Positions 37,818-46,734 of a stretch of 64,000 nt of DNA are shown in pieces. Position 1 is the first letter of the stretch; each line of letters begins with the position of its first letter. The stretch is from Glaciimonas sp. PAMC28666 (GTDB lineage Bacteria; Pseudomonadota; Gammaproteobacteria; Burkholderiales; Burkholderiaceae_D): assembly GCF_016917355.1 (NCBI RefSeq), contig NZ_CP070304.1:3658001-3722000 (forward strand), in the 5' to 3' direction. The notes beneath the pieces were generated by a model. The model was given only the letters and a program-made list of their open reading frames with translations, searched no databases and was not told the origin of the DNA. The position numbers and the translations under genes were made by a program.

Positions 37818-39359
37818 TTAGTCCAATGGTATTTCTTCCCTATGCTGCGGCATACCGACGGCGATCGGCGCAGTTTCATGCGATTTCACCAAGAGCCATA
37901 CCGCTGCACCAGCCACCAGTGCGACCAGAGAAGACATAAAAAATACCCCTTGATAGGCGAAGCCGAGACTATCGCTGGCGACGCTGCTGAGTCCTTGATG
38001 CGCAGAAATAAATGCTTTCGCCGCCTGCAGATTACCATTGACGATTGAATGGATAATCTGGCCTTTTTCCATGTCAGTGGTCATCGGCAGATCGCGCGAC
38101 ACGATGATGCTGATCCGTTCATACAAAATCGCCCCCAGCGCGGCGAATCCAACCACGACGCCGCTGAACCGCATGGTGCCTGCAATACCGGAGGCCATCC
38201 CGGCCCGTTCAACCGGTATCACGCTCATGCCCACCTTTGCCGTCTGACCGTTAAGAATCCCCGCACCAACCGAGGCGATCATCATGGACCATAGAACGCT
38301 CAGGTATTGGAATTCGCGGATATGCAACGCCGTGAAAAAAGCTCCGATGCCGACCAGGATCAAGCCGCTGGACAGGAGCGTACGCCCGGACAAGTGATAG
38401 TCAAGATAGGAGGAAACAACGCGTGGCATGATGAACAGGGGAATCGCCAGCGGCAACATCAGCAGTCCGGCGATAAGCGGTGACTTTCCCAGTCCGCTCT
38501 GAAAAAATAATGGCAGATAAGTGAGCAGTGTAAGGAACGAGACTGCATAGGCGACACCGGCAATGGTCGCACCGAGATAAGTGGGACGTAAAAAATAATG
38601 CAGTTCAACCATCGGACGTTTCTGTTTCAGTTCGACGACGAGGAAGGCGATAAAAAATACGGCGGAGCCAGCCAACTGCAGGATGATCGGCAGACTGCTC
38701 CATCCGTCACGGTTACCCGCAATCAGGGCCGAGGTCAGTAAGCCCAATCCGGCGCTCAAGGTGACAACGCCTGCAGTATCAATCTTGTTTGCGTTCGGGT
38801 CTTTTGAATCGGTAACGGTACGTAGCACCAAAGCAATCATCACACACCCTATCGGCAGATTGATGTAGAACGCCCATTGCCATCCCAGCGATTGCGTGAT
38901 CAATCCTCCTACCACCGGTCCCAGCGTGGTGGCAATGCCGATTACCGAGCCCCAAAATGCAAACGCTTTGGCGCGGGCAGCACCATGGAATCCATGAGCG
39001 AGAATGGCGAGTGCGGCACTCAGTTGCAAGGCAGCTCCTGCTCCTTGCAAAACCCGCGCTGCATTCAGCACCAGACTCGTGCTCGCCGCGCCACAGATGC
39101 CCGAAGCGACGGTGAACAACGCCAGCCCTATCAGCAGCATGCGTTTTCTGCCGAAGCGGTCAGCCAGCGCGCCCGCCGGCATCAGCAGAATGGCGAATGC
39201 TAGTGTGTAGCCGGAAATGACCCATTCAATGGCCGCAAAATCGGCGTGGAGTGAATGGGCTATCGAGGTCAACGAAACGGCTACGATATTCGCGTCCAGG
39301 TTAATCATAAACGACGGTATGGAAACGCATAACAGCAGTAGCGTATTTTTTGAAATCAT
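37818..39359 (-). CDS. MFS drug exporter, DHA2/EmrB-QacA type (14 helices)
   Basis: 513 aa from the ATG at 39359, chosen because CGGAGATTCAAC lies upstream; the frame extends to 39392 without a better site. Motif A is GALADRFGRKRML, and motif C is GPVVGGLI. The helix-1 segment SIPSFMINLDANIVAVSLTSIA has the D-A-N pattern typical of DHA2 exporters. It should export hydrophobic drugs or metabolites by proton antiport. It lies 42 bp downstream of a MarR-type gene on the same strand, so both are probably one operon under MarR control. Confidence 0.92.
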   Translation of the reverse strand: MISKNTLLLLCVSIPSFMINLDANIVAVSLTSIAHSLHADFAAIEWVISGYTLAFAILLMPAGALADRFGRKRMLLIGLALFTVASGICGAASTSLVLNAARVLQGAGAALQLSAALAILAHGFHGAARAKAFAFWGSVIGIATTLGPVVGGLITQSLGWQWAFYINLPIGCVMIALVLRTVTDSKDPNANKIDTAGVVTLSAGLGLLTSALIAGNRDGWSSLPIILQLAGSAVFFIAFLVVELKQKRPMVELHYFLRPTYLGATIAGVAYAVSFLTLLTYLPLFFQSGLGKSPLIAGLLMLPLAIPLFIMPRVVSSYLDYHLSGRTLLSSGLILVGIGAFFTALHIREFQYLSVLWSMMIASVGAGILNGQTAKVGMSVIPVERAGMASGIAGTMRFSGVVVGFAALGAILYERISIIVSRDLPMTTDMEKGQIIHSIVNGNLQAAKAFISAHQGLSSVASDSLGFAYQGVFFMSSLVALVAGAAVWLLVKSHETAPIAVGMPQHREEIPLD

Positions 39360-39401
39360 GTTGAATCTCCGTTCGCAGATTTTAATCTGCATTTGTCCGT
39401 A

Positions 39402-39893
39402 TCAATCACGTAAGGCCGCCGATACCTTTTCTGCAAAAGCCGGTGAAGCGATAAAATCCAATGTCTTTCTTAAGATAAGTGCATCGTCGTCGCCGTAGGC
39501 CTGCTCGAAACTCTCCTGGACGCGCTGCCATATTTTTCGTGCTTCTTTTAATTTTTCCTCGCCCGCTTGCGACAAAAAAACCCTTTTACTGCGCCGATCC
39601 TGACCGTCAACGGCGAGGGTAACAAGGCCATCGCGGACTAAAGGCTTTAAGGTATGCCCCAGAGCTGAAAGATCCATCACCATGGTGTCGGCGAGGGCGC
39701 GCATTGTTGCTCCCTGTGCACGATCAATCTGCGATAACAAACCATACTGCGTTCCGCGCAGGTCACAAACTTTCAAGGCATCGTCGTAAATTTGGCCGAT
39801 CCTTCTCGCGGCGCGGCGAATTGCTGAATTGATACAGGCACTCGGTGGCCCATTTTGGGGATCGAGCTCAATGGCGGGGTAGGGGTGATTCAT
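39402..39893 (-). CDS. MarR-family transcriptional repressor
   Basis: 163 aa. The winged helix is at about 45-115, with the wing DGQDRRSKRVFLSQAGEEKL matching the family D.R...L.LT.G pattern. The N-terminus has CINSAIRRAARRIGQIYD, the dimer helix. It probably represses itself and the DHA2 exporter gene downstream; a perfect palindrome lies 22 bp before its start. The ligand is unknown, though exported drugs or phenolics are usual. Confidence 0.92.
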   Translation of the reverse strand: MNHPYPAIELDPQNGPPSACINSAIRRAARRIGQIYDDALKVCDLRGTQYGLLSQIDRAQGATMRALADTMVMDLSALGHTLKPLVRDGLVTLAVDGQDRRSKRVFLSQAGEEKLKEARKIWQRVQESFEQAYGDDDALILRKTLDFIASPAFAEKVSAALRD

Positions 39894-39915
39894 GCGGATT
39901 TTCCAGATGATTAAT

Positions 39916-39933
39916 TACAGGTATATACCTGTA
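39916..39933. promoter_or_regulatory. MarR-type operator palindrome
   Basis: TACAGGTATATACCTGTA is a perfect 18-bp palindrome, followed directly by TTATAT. Size, symmetry and position 22 bp upstream of the marR-type start suit a MarR dimer site covering the promoter. Confidence 0.75.
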
Positions 39934-40017
39934 TTATATCGATCCAGATGAGAATGTCGAGAAATTTTCTTTACACGCCGGTGAGGTTGGCTTTTTGTGG
40001 GGAGTTTACGTTTTAGT

Positions 40018-40052
40018 ACGATGGCGGTGGGCTAGTCCCACCTCACCATCGT
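40018..40052. other. Stem-loop in the 39934-40175 gap
   Basis: ACGATGGCGGTGGG pairs with CCCACCTCACCATCGT with a 2-base bulge and a 5-base loop. No T-tract. It may end transcripts of the CoA-transferase gene, which runs towards it. Nothing else is seen in this 240-bp gap. Confidence 0.45.
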
Positions 40053-40175
40053 GCGTGCGCCTCAAATATAAAGTTCGGCACCTTGGGGTTGCCTTGGGCT
40101 GGCTATCGGAAAGGTGCATCCGTTGAAAAAGTCCTTCTATTTCCTTTTCGTTAAGATCGATTGATAGAGGAAAGT

Positions 40176-41423
40176 TCAACAGCCAACTATTTTACGTTCG
40201 CGGAGTTCAGACAGAATCTCATCGGATAGATTTAGTTCGCCCTGGAGAACCTCACGGGTTGCCTCACCCAAATGCTGTCCGGCCCAACGAATGGTTCCGG
40301 GCATCCGGGACAGCCGGGGAACCGGGGACGTAAGACAAACGTCGCCACGATCATGGTCTGGTACGTCGACAAAGTTGCTGCGTGAAACAACTTGCGGGTG
40401 ATTCATCAAATCGTCAATACTCTGGATTTTCACTGCAGGAACATCTGCCAGTTGAAACGCCTCAAGTGCTTCTGCAGTTGTACGTTTTTTCAACCATGCA
40501 TTGATGGCTGCGTCGAGCAGCGGACGATGCGTGACTCTATCCTTGTTTTGCTGAAACATTGGTTGCTCAGGCATTTCCGGATGGCCGACAACGGTCATCA
40601 GCCGACTGAAGACGCGGTCACCCGTGCCGCTGACGAAGATCCATTCTTTATCGCCCGTTAGGTAGGCACCGCCTGGGGACACGTAGTCCGGCGTATTGCC
40701 GGTGCGCTCAGTGACCTTGCCCTGATGACGGTATTTCATCGGAATGTCTTTCAAGAATGGAATCATGGTCTCGTAGAGAGCAAGGTCCACCTCGTTACCA
40801 ACAGTATCGTTGTGCAGATGTTTGCCGAGGAGTGCCGTTACCGCCCCAAAGGCTGCCCATAAGCCGGCGGTGAAGTCACAAACAGGTAATCCAGCTTGCT
40901 GCGGTGCGGTCTCCTTTTCTCCCGTCACGTAGGCCAGTCCCGAAAAGGCTTGTGCATTGCGGTCGAACCCGGGTGTGTCGCGCCAGGGGCCATCCTGTCC
41001 GTAGCCGCTGATGCGTACAATGATAATGTCGGGACGTTGTTCTTTGAGCCAGGCAGCAGTTATTCCCCATCGATCAAGCGTTCCGGGCCGAAAGTTTTCG
41101 ATGATAACCTGCGTCGTCTTGAGAAGTTGACCTAAGATTGCATGGCCTTCTGGTGTCCGGATATCCAGCGCAACGGACCGCTTATTGCGTCCGATCGATG
41201 ACCACCAATATCCGCTATCGCTGTCCTTATCGGAAGGGAACGCGCCCAGCGTGCGCATGGGGTCTCCGACGTCAGGTAATTCTATCTTAATGACATCAGC
41301 GCCAAAGTCTGCCAAAAGGGTCGCGGCAAAAGGTGCGGAAAGGAAGGTTCCGAGTTCGATTACTCTTATTCCCTGTAGCGCGGGCTTAGGAGAATTGTCG
41401 GTTTGAGGTAAGGGGTTTGTCAT
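40176..41423 (-). CDS. CaiB/BaiF (family III) CoA-transferase
   Basis: 415 aa. The family core begins IRVIELGTFLSAPFAATLLADFGADVIKIE (key parts VIELG and GADVIKIE). The catalytic Asp that forms the acyl anhydride is Asp154 in GFDRNAQAFSG, and NKRSVALD with ENFRPG are the CoA-site motifs. It moves CoA between a carboxylic acid and an acyl-CoA donor. It lies 81 bp downstream of a TctC-type binding protein, so it may activate the acid that this protein helps to import. Confidence 0.92.
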   Translation of the reverse strand: MTNPLPQTDNSPKPALQGIRVIELGTFLSAPFAATLLADFGADVIKIELPDVGDPMRTLGAFPSDKDSDSGYWWSSIGRNKRSVALDIRTPEGHAILGQLLKTTQVIIENFRPGTLDRWGITAAWLKEQRPDIIIVRISGYGQDGPWRDTPGFDRNAQAFSGLAYVTGEKETAPQQAGLPVCDFTAGLWAAFGAVTALLGKHLHNDTVGNEVDLALYETMIPFLKDIPMKYRHQGKVTERTGNTPDYVSPGGAYLTGDKEWIFVSGTGDRVFSRLMTVVGHPEMPEQPMFQQNKDRVTHRPLLDAAINAWLKKRTTAEALEAFQLADVPAVKIQSIDDLMNHPQVVSRSNFVDVPDHDRGDVCLTSPVPRLSRMPGTIRWAGQHLGEATREVLQGELNLSDEILSELRERKIVGC

Positions 41424-41504
41424 GGCAGAAAGCGTGATTTCATTAGATACCTACGTGATGAAATTGCGATGATATTGCTGTAGCCAGGCAGTGACGAAAT
41501 CTGG

Positions 41505-42509
41505 TCATTGCGCTGTGCCAAGTTTCTTGGCGAGCTGCTTCGCCTTCTCGACTTCCACTTTTAGCTCCGCAGTAAATTGCGCGTTTGTTGGATTAATCGC
41601 CTGGGCTCCCATGACGACGAGGCGCTCCTTGACTTCGGAGTCCTGCATGGCGGCGTTGATAAGATCGCTCAAGGTCGCCACAACTTCTTTAGGGGTTCCC
41701 GCCGGTGCCACGAAACCGTACCAGACAGGAGTCGGGGCATAGCTCGGTAGGCCGAGTCCTTCAGCAATGGGAGGGATATCTGGAAAAAGTGCCGAACGAT
41801 GGGTATCGAAAACGGCGAGTCCACGAATCTTTCCTGTGCGCAAATATTGCTGGACCAGCGGCACGACGACGGGAAACAACGCAATGTGGCCACCGAGCAA
41901 ATCGGTCATGGCCTGCGCGGTGCTCTTATACGGAATTTCAACGATATCGATACCGGTAGCCTGCTTGAAAATTTCCATTTCCTGTTGACTGATGGTGCCG
42001 GGACCGGACGATGCGTAGCTCAATTTGCCCGGGTTTGCCTTGGCATAAGCTACCAGCTCTTTTATATTATTGATCGGTAAATTAGGGGAGAGGGCGAGTA
42101 CCAGCGGGATGGTGGCAACCTTTGCAATCGGAACGAAGTCTTTGACAGGATCGTAGGGCGGTGTAGATTTTTGGATGGGGGCGATCACGAATGGATTGGC
42201 GACAATAAGAACGGTGTAGCCATCCGGTGCTGATTGCAAAGCGGCCAGGGAGCCGATCAGTCCGCCACCTCCATCGCGGTTCTCGACAATCACGGACACA
42301 TGCGATTTTCGGGACATATTCTCGCCGATCGTGCGGGCCATCACGTCGCTCCCGGTACCCGGCGAATACGGTACGATAATCTTGATTGTCTGATTGGGAT
42401 AGGGACTGGCTTGCGCAATTATTGCTACGCTCGCTAGTGATAGCGCGACCGAAAAACCTCTTCCTAATTTTATCAAACGATTTGTTCTACCGATAATCCA
42501 CGAATCCAT
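41505..42509 (-). CDS. TctC/Bug-type substrate-binding protein
   Basis: 334 aa from the ATG at 42509, with GAGGAGACAGCA upstream. A longer open frame reaches 42761 but crosses the likely promoter. A signal peptide ends near AQA. The family pattern is complete: NQTIKIIVPYSPGTGSDVMAR, VIVENRDGGGGLIG and PYDPVKDFVPIAKVA (each a hallmark segment). These periplasmic proteins bind dicarboxylates or similar acids. No TctA/TctB membrane genes are nearby, as is common for the large Bug family in Burkholderiales. Confidence 0.92.
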   Translation of the reverse strand: MDSWIIGRTNRLIKLGRGFSVALSLASVAIIAQASPYPNQTIKIIVPYSPGTGSDVMARTIGENMSRKSHVSVIVENRDGGGGLIGSLAALQSAPDGYTVLIVANPFVIAPIQKSTPPYDPVKDFVPIAKVATIPLVLALSPNLPINNIKELVAYAKANPGKLSYASSGPGTISQQEMEIFKQATGIDIVEIPYKSTAQAMTDLLGGHIALFPVVVPLVQQYLRTGKIRGLAVFDTHRSALFPDIPPIAEGLGLPSYAPTPVWYGFVAPAGTPKEVVATLSDLINAAMQDSEVKERLVVMGAQAINPTNAQFTAELKVEVEKAKQLAKKLGTAQ

Positions 42510-42579
42510 TGCTGTCTCCTCAAAAATCCACTCGAACCAGATTAACGCCTCGCCCTTTGCGGGTCTACGGCATTTTTTT

Positions 42580-42595
42580 ATTGTATAACTATTTA
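42580..42595. promoter_or_regulatory. GntR/FadR-like operator, left copy
   Basis: ATTGTATAACTATTTA contains TTGTATAACTA, which fits the FadR-subfamily consensus TNGTNNNACNA. It lies 71 bp upstream of the tctC-type start. The same 16 bases recur inverted at 42821. Confidence 0.65.
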
Positions 42596-42820
42596 ACTTC
42601 ATCATGTAAAAATAAACCGTTTTGGTACAAAGTTCCGGACCAAAAAAAATGCCTTCATACAAATTTCCTTTGATAGCGTGTGCGACTTTCAAAAAGAACG
42701 TTGAGCATGGGCGATGTGGAGGAAAAGAGACGACGCTGATTGACTTTGCTTGAATAGCCATACTTTCATGAGCGAATGAGATTTTGTAAATAAGGTTAGA
42801 TGATTTAGCACGCAGTAAGA

Positions 42821-42836
42821 TAAATAGTTATACAAT
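42821..42836. promoter_or_regulatory. GntR/FadR-like operator, right copy
   Basis: TAAATAGTTATACAAT is the exact reverse complement of the left copy. It lies about 138 bp upstream of the lyase gene. One regulator, probably the FadR-type protein encoded at the end of the right arm, could control both divergent arms. Confidence 0.65.
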
Positions 42837-42973
42837 TAGATTTAGCGATTGATTATTTGCGCCCAGACCATGTCGCAGTTTCGAGACATGCGGTCGCCGG
42901 AGTCAGTTAAAAAAGTGAATTAACCAAAGAATTAAACGATTGAATTGATAGACTAATTAATAGGAGCGCAACG

Positions 42974-44125
42974 GTGAATTGGCCAACGGTGATTTACAAC
43001 GAAGAGGTGATGAGGGAGGGCTTCGGAATAGAAGACGTGGGCATTCCCCTGGAAGCCAAAGTGGCGTTTTTGGATGCCCTCTCCGAGACCGGTTTAAAAC
43101 GGATAACCGTCGGCGCTTTCGTCAGTCCATTATTTGTCCCTCAGATGGGATGCTTTGAAGAACTACTTCAACAATTCCGTCCCAAAGAGGGCGTGACTTA
43201 CTTAACTTTTATCCATAATCTGAAGGCAAAAAAACGTGCTGAAAAATATTCCCCTCCGCTGACAATTGAAGAGGAATTCTGCACGCTGTTTCTGGATATC
43301 TGTGATGTTCATCAGCGCAGGAACGTCAATCGCTCAGTTGAACAGATGATGGAAAGCTGGCCAGAGGTGATTCGGGATGCAAAAGGTCGCGGGATCAGCA
43401 AGGCCCGCATCGGCATTGGCTCCGCATGGGGATCCAACTTCCTCGGAAAGTTTTCTCAGAGCTATCGCTTCTTGTTTCTTGAGCGGCAAATGGCTTTGCT
43501 AAATGCGGCCGGGATCACCGTAATGGAGATCGGACTACACGACTCGCAGAGCTGGTGTCTGCCGCATGAGATGGAAGACGATCTTAAACAAATCAAGCAT
43601 CGGTGGCCTGAAGTCAAACAGTTCCATCTTCATATGCACAACGCGCGCGGAATGGCGCTGCCTGCCATTTATTCCGCGCTGCGCACGCTCGATCAAGACG
43701 ACACAGTCATCATCGAGGGGACGCTCGGTGGCATCGGAGGTGGTCAATTCGGCGGGAACGGCCGGGCGTCGGGAATGGCGGCGACTGAGGATGTCATCCA
43801 TATGCTGGAAGGGCTAGGCATCGCTACCGGTGTGGATCTGGATAAGGTCATCGAGTGCGTATGGATGCTGGAAGAAATCATTGGTCGCGCCGTATTTGGT
43901 CACGTTGGAAAGGCTGGCCCGAGGCCGACGCATCCGGATGCGTTCTACGATCCGAACATGCCGGGATTAGAAAGTCTGGAAGCGGCCAGGCACTTCAAGT
44001 TGGGCCCGCAAGCATACCAAAAAGAAGGTTATACACCCTGGAAACATCCCATCTCTGGCCCTTATTATCAAGGGCCGCGAGAAATTATAAATGATGGACA
44101 TACGGAGAAGACAAATGGACTTTAG
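42974..44125 (+). CDS. DRE-TIM metallolyase, hydroxymethylglutaryl-CoA-lyase-like
   Basis: 383 aa from a GTG at 42974, with TAGGAGCGCAAC upstream. TIM-barrel enzyme: the first-strand motif is MREGFG (Arg14-Glu15), replacing the usual R-D-G, and the metal pair is HMHN (His220-His222-Asn223). The glycine loop GTLGGIGGGQFGGNGRASG lacks the catalytic Cys of true HMG-CoA lyases (normally GG-Cys-P). So it probably cleaves or condenses a related acyl-CoA by a different acid. It overlaps the next gene by 11 bp. Precise substrate unknown. Confidence 0.8.
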   Translation: MNWPTVIYNEEVMREGFGIEDVGIPLEAKVAFLDALSETGLKRITVGAFVSPLFVPQMGCFEELLQQFRPKEGVTYLTFIHNLKAKKRAEKYSPPLTIEEEFCTLFLDICDVHQRRNVNRSVEQMMESWPEVIRDAKGRGISKARIGIGSAWGSNFLGKFSQSYRFLFLERQMALLNAAGITVMEIGLHDSQSWCLPHEMEDDLKQIKHRWPEVKQFHLHMHNARGMALPAIYSALRTLDQDDTVIIEGTLGGIGGGQFGGNGRASGMAATEDVIHMLEGLGIATGVDLDKVIECVWMLEEIIGRAVFGHVGKAGPRPTHPDAFYDPNMPGLESLEAARHFKLGPQAYQKEGYTPWKHPISGPYYQGPREIINDGHTEKTNGL

Positions 44126-45260
44126 TTATTCTGACAATCAAGAGATGATCCGCGATTCGGTAAGAAAATATGCTGAGGCAGAACTTCTTACGCAATACAA
44201 ACGCTGGGATAGAACAGGGGAATGGTTAACCAAAGATTTCATGGACAAGCTGATTAATATGGGCTTGTTGCGTTTGCGGCTTCCGGAAAAGTTCGGTGGC
44301 CAGGGTTACTCGTTCGTTGACTGCGGGATTGTGTGTGAAGAGATCGGCCGTTGTGACCATAATATTCGCTACATCATCAGCAATGCTATCCACCTCGGCG
44401 AGATGGCTTCGTCCATGGCACCGGAATTGCAGGAAGAGTGGATTCCGCGCATTGCCAATGGCGAGATGATGTCGCTGGCATTCACTGAGCCCGGCGGTGG
44501 TGCCGATGCAGGTAACATCACGACCAAGGCAGTCAAGGATGGTGACCATTACATCATCACGGGTGAGAAGACCAGCATTACCTTTTGCGGCGTTTCCAAA
44601 GTGGTGTTCGTGTCGGCCCGAACCGGCGGCCCCGGACCGCGGGGACTGTCGTTCTTTTTGGTTCCGACCGACACTCCTGGTGTTACAGCGACGCAGTTCG
44701 AGCGTATGGGACAACGGATTGATCGGGCGGGCAGCTTCTTCTTTGACAACGTGCGGATACCGGCACGGAATATGATCGGTGCGGAGAACCAAGGCTTCAT
44801 CTGGGCGATGACGATCATCGGTTACAACCGGAATTTTGTGCCTTTGGCATGCATCGGCGCCGCCCAAAAATCGCTCGATGAAACAATTGAGTACGTCAAG
44901 ATCCGGCAGGTCATGGGGCGTTCACTTTCCAAGTGGCAGGGCGTGGCGAACGAACTCGCGATGGAAGCCACCAAACTGGAAGCGGCACGTATGTTGTGTT
45001 ACCGCGCGCTGTCTTTGAAGGACAAGGGAATGCGCCATGACAAGGAATCCTCGATGGCCAAGTGGTGGGGCGTGAAGGCAGCCAACGAAGTTCTTTACAC
45101 CTGCATGCGTTTACACGGCCATTATGGATGGGCGAAGGATTTGCCGTTCGAGCAACGACTTCGGGATTGTCTGGGGATGGAGTCGGCTGACGGGCCGCGT
45201 GAAGTTCACCTGGGGATTATTGCGCGTGACTTGCTTGGAAAAGAATTCGCCCCATTTTGA
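44115..45260 (+). CDS. Acyl-CoA dehydrogenase
   Basis: 381 aa from the ATG at 44115, which follows GGAGAAG; this start lies inside the end of the lyase gene, indicating coupling. FAD-site motifs are AFTEPGGGADAGNITTKA and ITFCGVSKVVFVSA. The C-terminal helix region LPFEQRLRDCLGMESADGPREVHLGIIARDLLG has Glu in GPREVH near where many members carry the catalytic base. It would introduce a double bond into a short or branched acyl-CoA. Confidence 0.92.
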   Translation: MDFSYSDNQEMIRDSVRKYAEAELLTQYKRWDRTGEWLTKDFMDKLINMGLLRLRLPEKFGGQGYSFVDCGIVCEEIGRCDHNIRYIISNAIHLGEMASSMAPELQEEWIPRIANGEMMSLAFTEPGGGADAGNITTKAVKDGDHYIITGEKTSITFCGVSKVVFVSARTGGPGPRGLSFFLVPTDTPGVTATQFERMGQRIDRAGSFFFDNVRIPARNMIGAENQGFIWAMTIIGYNRNFVPLACIGAAQKSLDETIEYVKIRQVMGRSLSKWQGVANELAMEATKLEAARMLCYRALSLKDKGMRHDKESSMAKWWGVKAANEVLYTCMRLHGHYGWAKDLPFEQRLRDCLGMESADGPREVHLGIIARDLLGKEFAPF

Positions 45261-45321
45261 AATATAACTACATGCCAACCCGCCCTATGACGGCGGGTAC
45301 ACCCAGGAAGGAGGGCTGCTT

Positions 45322-46554
45322 ATGAAACTCGAAGGCATTCGTGTCATCGACCTGTCGCGTTTTCTGCCCGGGCCGATGTTGACGCAGTTCATGGCTGATA
45401 ACGGCGCCGAAGTCATCAAAATTGAGTCGGTTGACGAGGGTGAGCCGACCCGCGCGGTCGGCGAGATGCGCGACGGTATCAGCGTTTTTTTTGCGAATAC
45501 AAGTCGCGGCAAAAAAAGCCTGGCGCTCGATCTAAAGCAGCCAGCCGGACTGGAAGCGTTGATGCGGCTTATCGAGGACTCGGACGTCGTCATCGAGGCG
45601 TTTCGGCCTGGTGTTGCCGAGCGACTGGGCATCGGCTATCAAAAGATCAGTGCGCGGGCACCACATATTGTTTACGCATCGATCTCTGCCTTTGGACAGA
45701 GCGGTCCTTACCGCGACCTCGCCACTCACGACCTCGCGATAGAGGCGATGGCCGGCGTTTTGTCGCTGAACCTGGGCAGAGATGGCGTGCCTGCAATTCC
45801 TGGTTTGCCGGCGGCAGACATGCTTTCGTCAATGGCTGCGCTCTCTGCTGTGCTTATGGCGCTGCTGCGTCGCAAGGAAACCGGTCGGGGTGATTTCATC
45901 GACATGGCAATGGCCGATTGCCTGCTCGCTGCAATTCCCAATAATCTCGATACGGCGATGGCGGGGAGGCGTCAACCTAATGTCCCGGAGTCGCGCTCGC
46001 TCGGTGGCAATGCGCTCTATGCCGTTTACGAAACCAGCAATGGCGAATGGATCGCACTCGGTGGGCAAGAGATGAAGTTCGCTGTCAATCTTCTCACCGT
46101 ACTAGGCCGTCCCGATCTGATCGATCTGTGCAAGCTTCCGCCAGGAAAGGGGCAACGTCCTGTGCATGATTTTTTGACGGAAACTTTTCGCACTAAAACC
46201 AAGAGCGAGTGGGTAGCCTATTTCAAGGGCCGCGATATTCCCTTTGCGCCCGTACAAACGTTGCCTGAAATGCTCGAGGATCCGCACTTCAGGCAACGTG
46301 GTGCTGTCACAACCGATGAACGCGGTTGGGATCATATTGGCAATCCGATTCGATTTACGGACGAACCCGGAAACACGCGCTTCGACACGCCAGCGCTCGG
46401 GCAACACTCGGAGGCGATCTTGCGTGAACTGGATTATTCGGAGAGCGAAATCGCGAAGCTCAGAGCTGATGGCACCATCAAAGTAGCGAGCCACGAAGAT
46501 ATTTCGCTTCATGCCGGTTCGGATAAGGTGAACTTCATCGGGGCTGTTGCCTAG
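45322..46554 (+). CDS. CaiB/BaiF (family III) CoA-transferase
   Basis: 410 aa. Starts IRVIDLSRFLPGPMLTQFMADNGAEVIKIE; catalytic Asp137 is in ATHDLAIEAMAG. GKKSLALDLKQ and EAFRPG are CoA-site segments. The ATG follows AAGGAGGGCTGCTT, a very strong ribosome site. It is only distantly similar to the other CoA-transferase of this locus, so the two probably serve different acids or steps. Confidence 0.92.
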   Translation: MKLEGIRVIDLSRFLPGPMLTQFMADNGAEVIKIESVDEGEPTRAVGEMRDGISVFFANTSRGKKSLALDLKQPAGLEALMRLIEDSDVVIEAFRPGVAERLGIGYQKISARAPHIVYASISAFGQSGPYRDLATHDLAIEAMAGVLSLNLGRDGVPAIPGLPAADMLSSMAALSAVLMALLRRKETGRGDFIDMAMADCLLAAIPNNLDTAMAGRRQPNVPESRSLGGNALYAVYETSNGEWIALGGQEMKFAVNLLTVLGRPDLIDLCKLPPGKGQRPVHDFLTETFRTKTKSEWVAYFKGRDIPFAPVQTLPEMLEDPHFRQRGAVTTDERGWDHIGNPIRFTDEPGNTRFDTPALGQHSEAILRELDYSESEIAKLRADGTIKVASHEDISLHAGSDKVNFIGAVA

Positions 46555-46734
46555 ATCAATATTTGCAATTCGGCTTGTTTGAGTTGTTGTAAAAATAGAG
46601 AAATATTGACTGCATAGGGTGTGCCGGCGCTTACTTTTCCCCGTTGGGAATCGTCAAAAAAATCACCTAAAATTGACGACCTGAAACGAATTTCCATTTA
46701 TTGTTTAATAACGACATGTGCTAATATTAATTGC

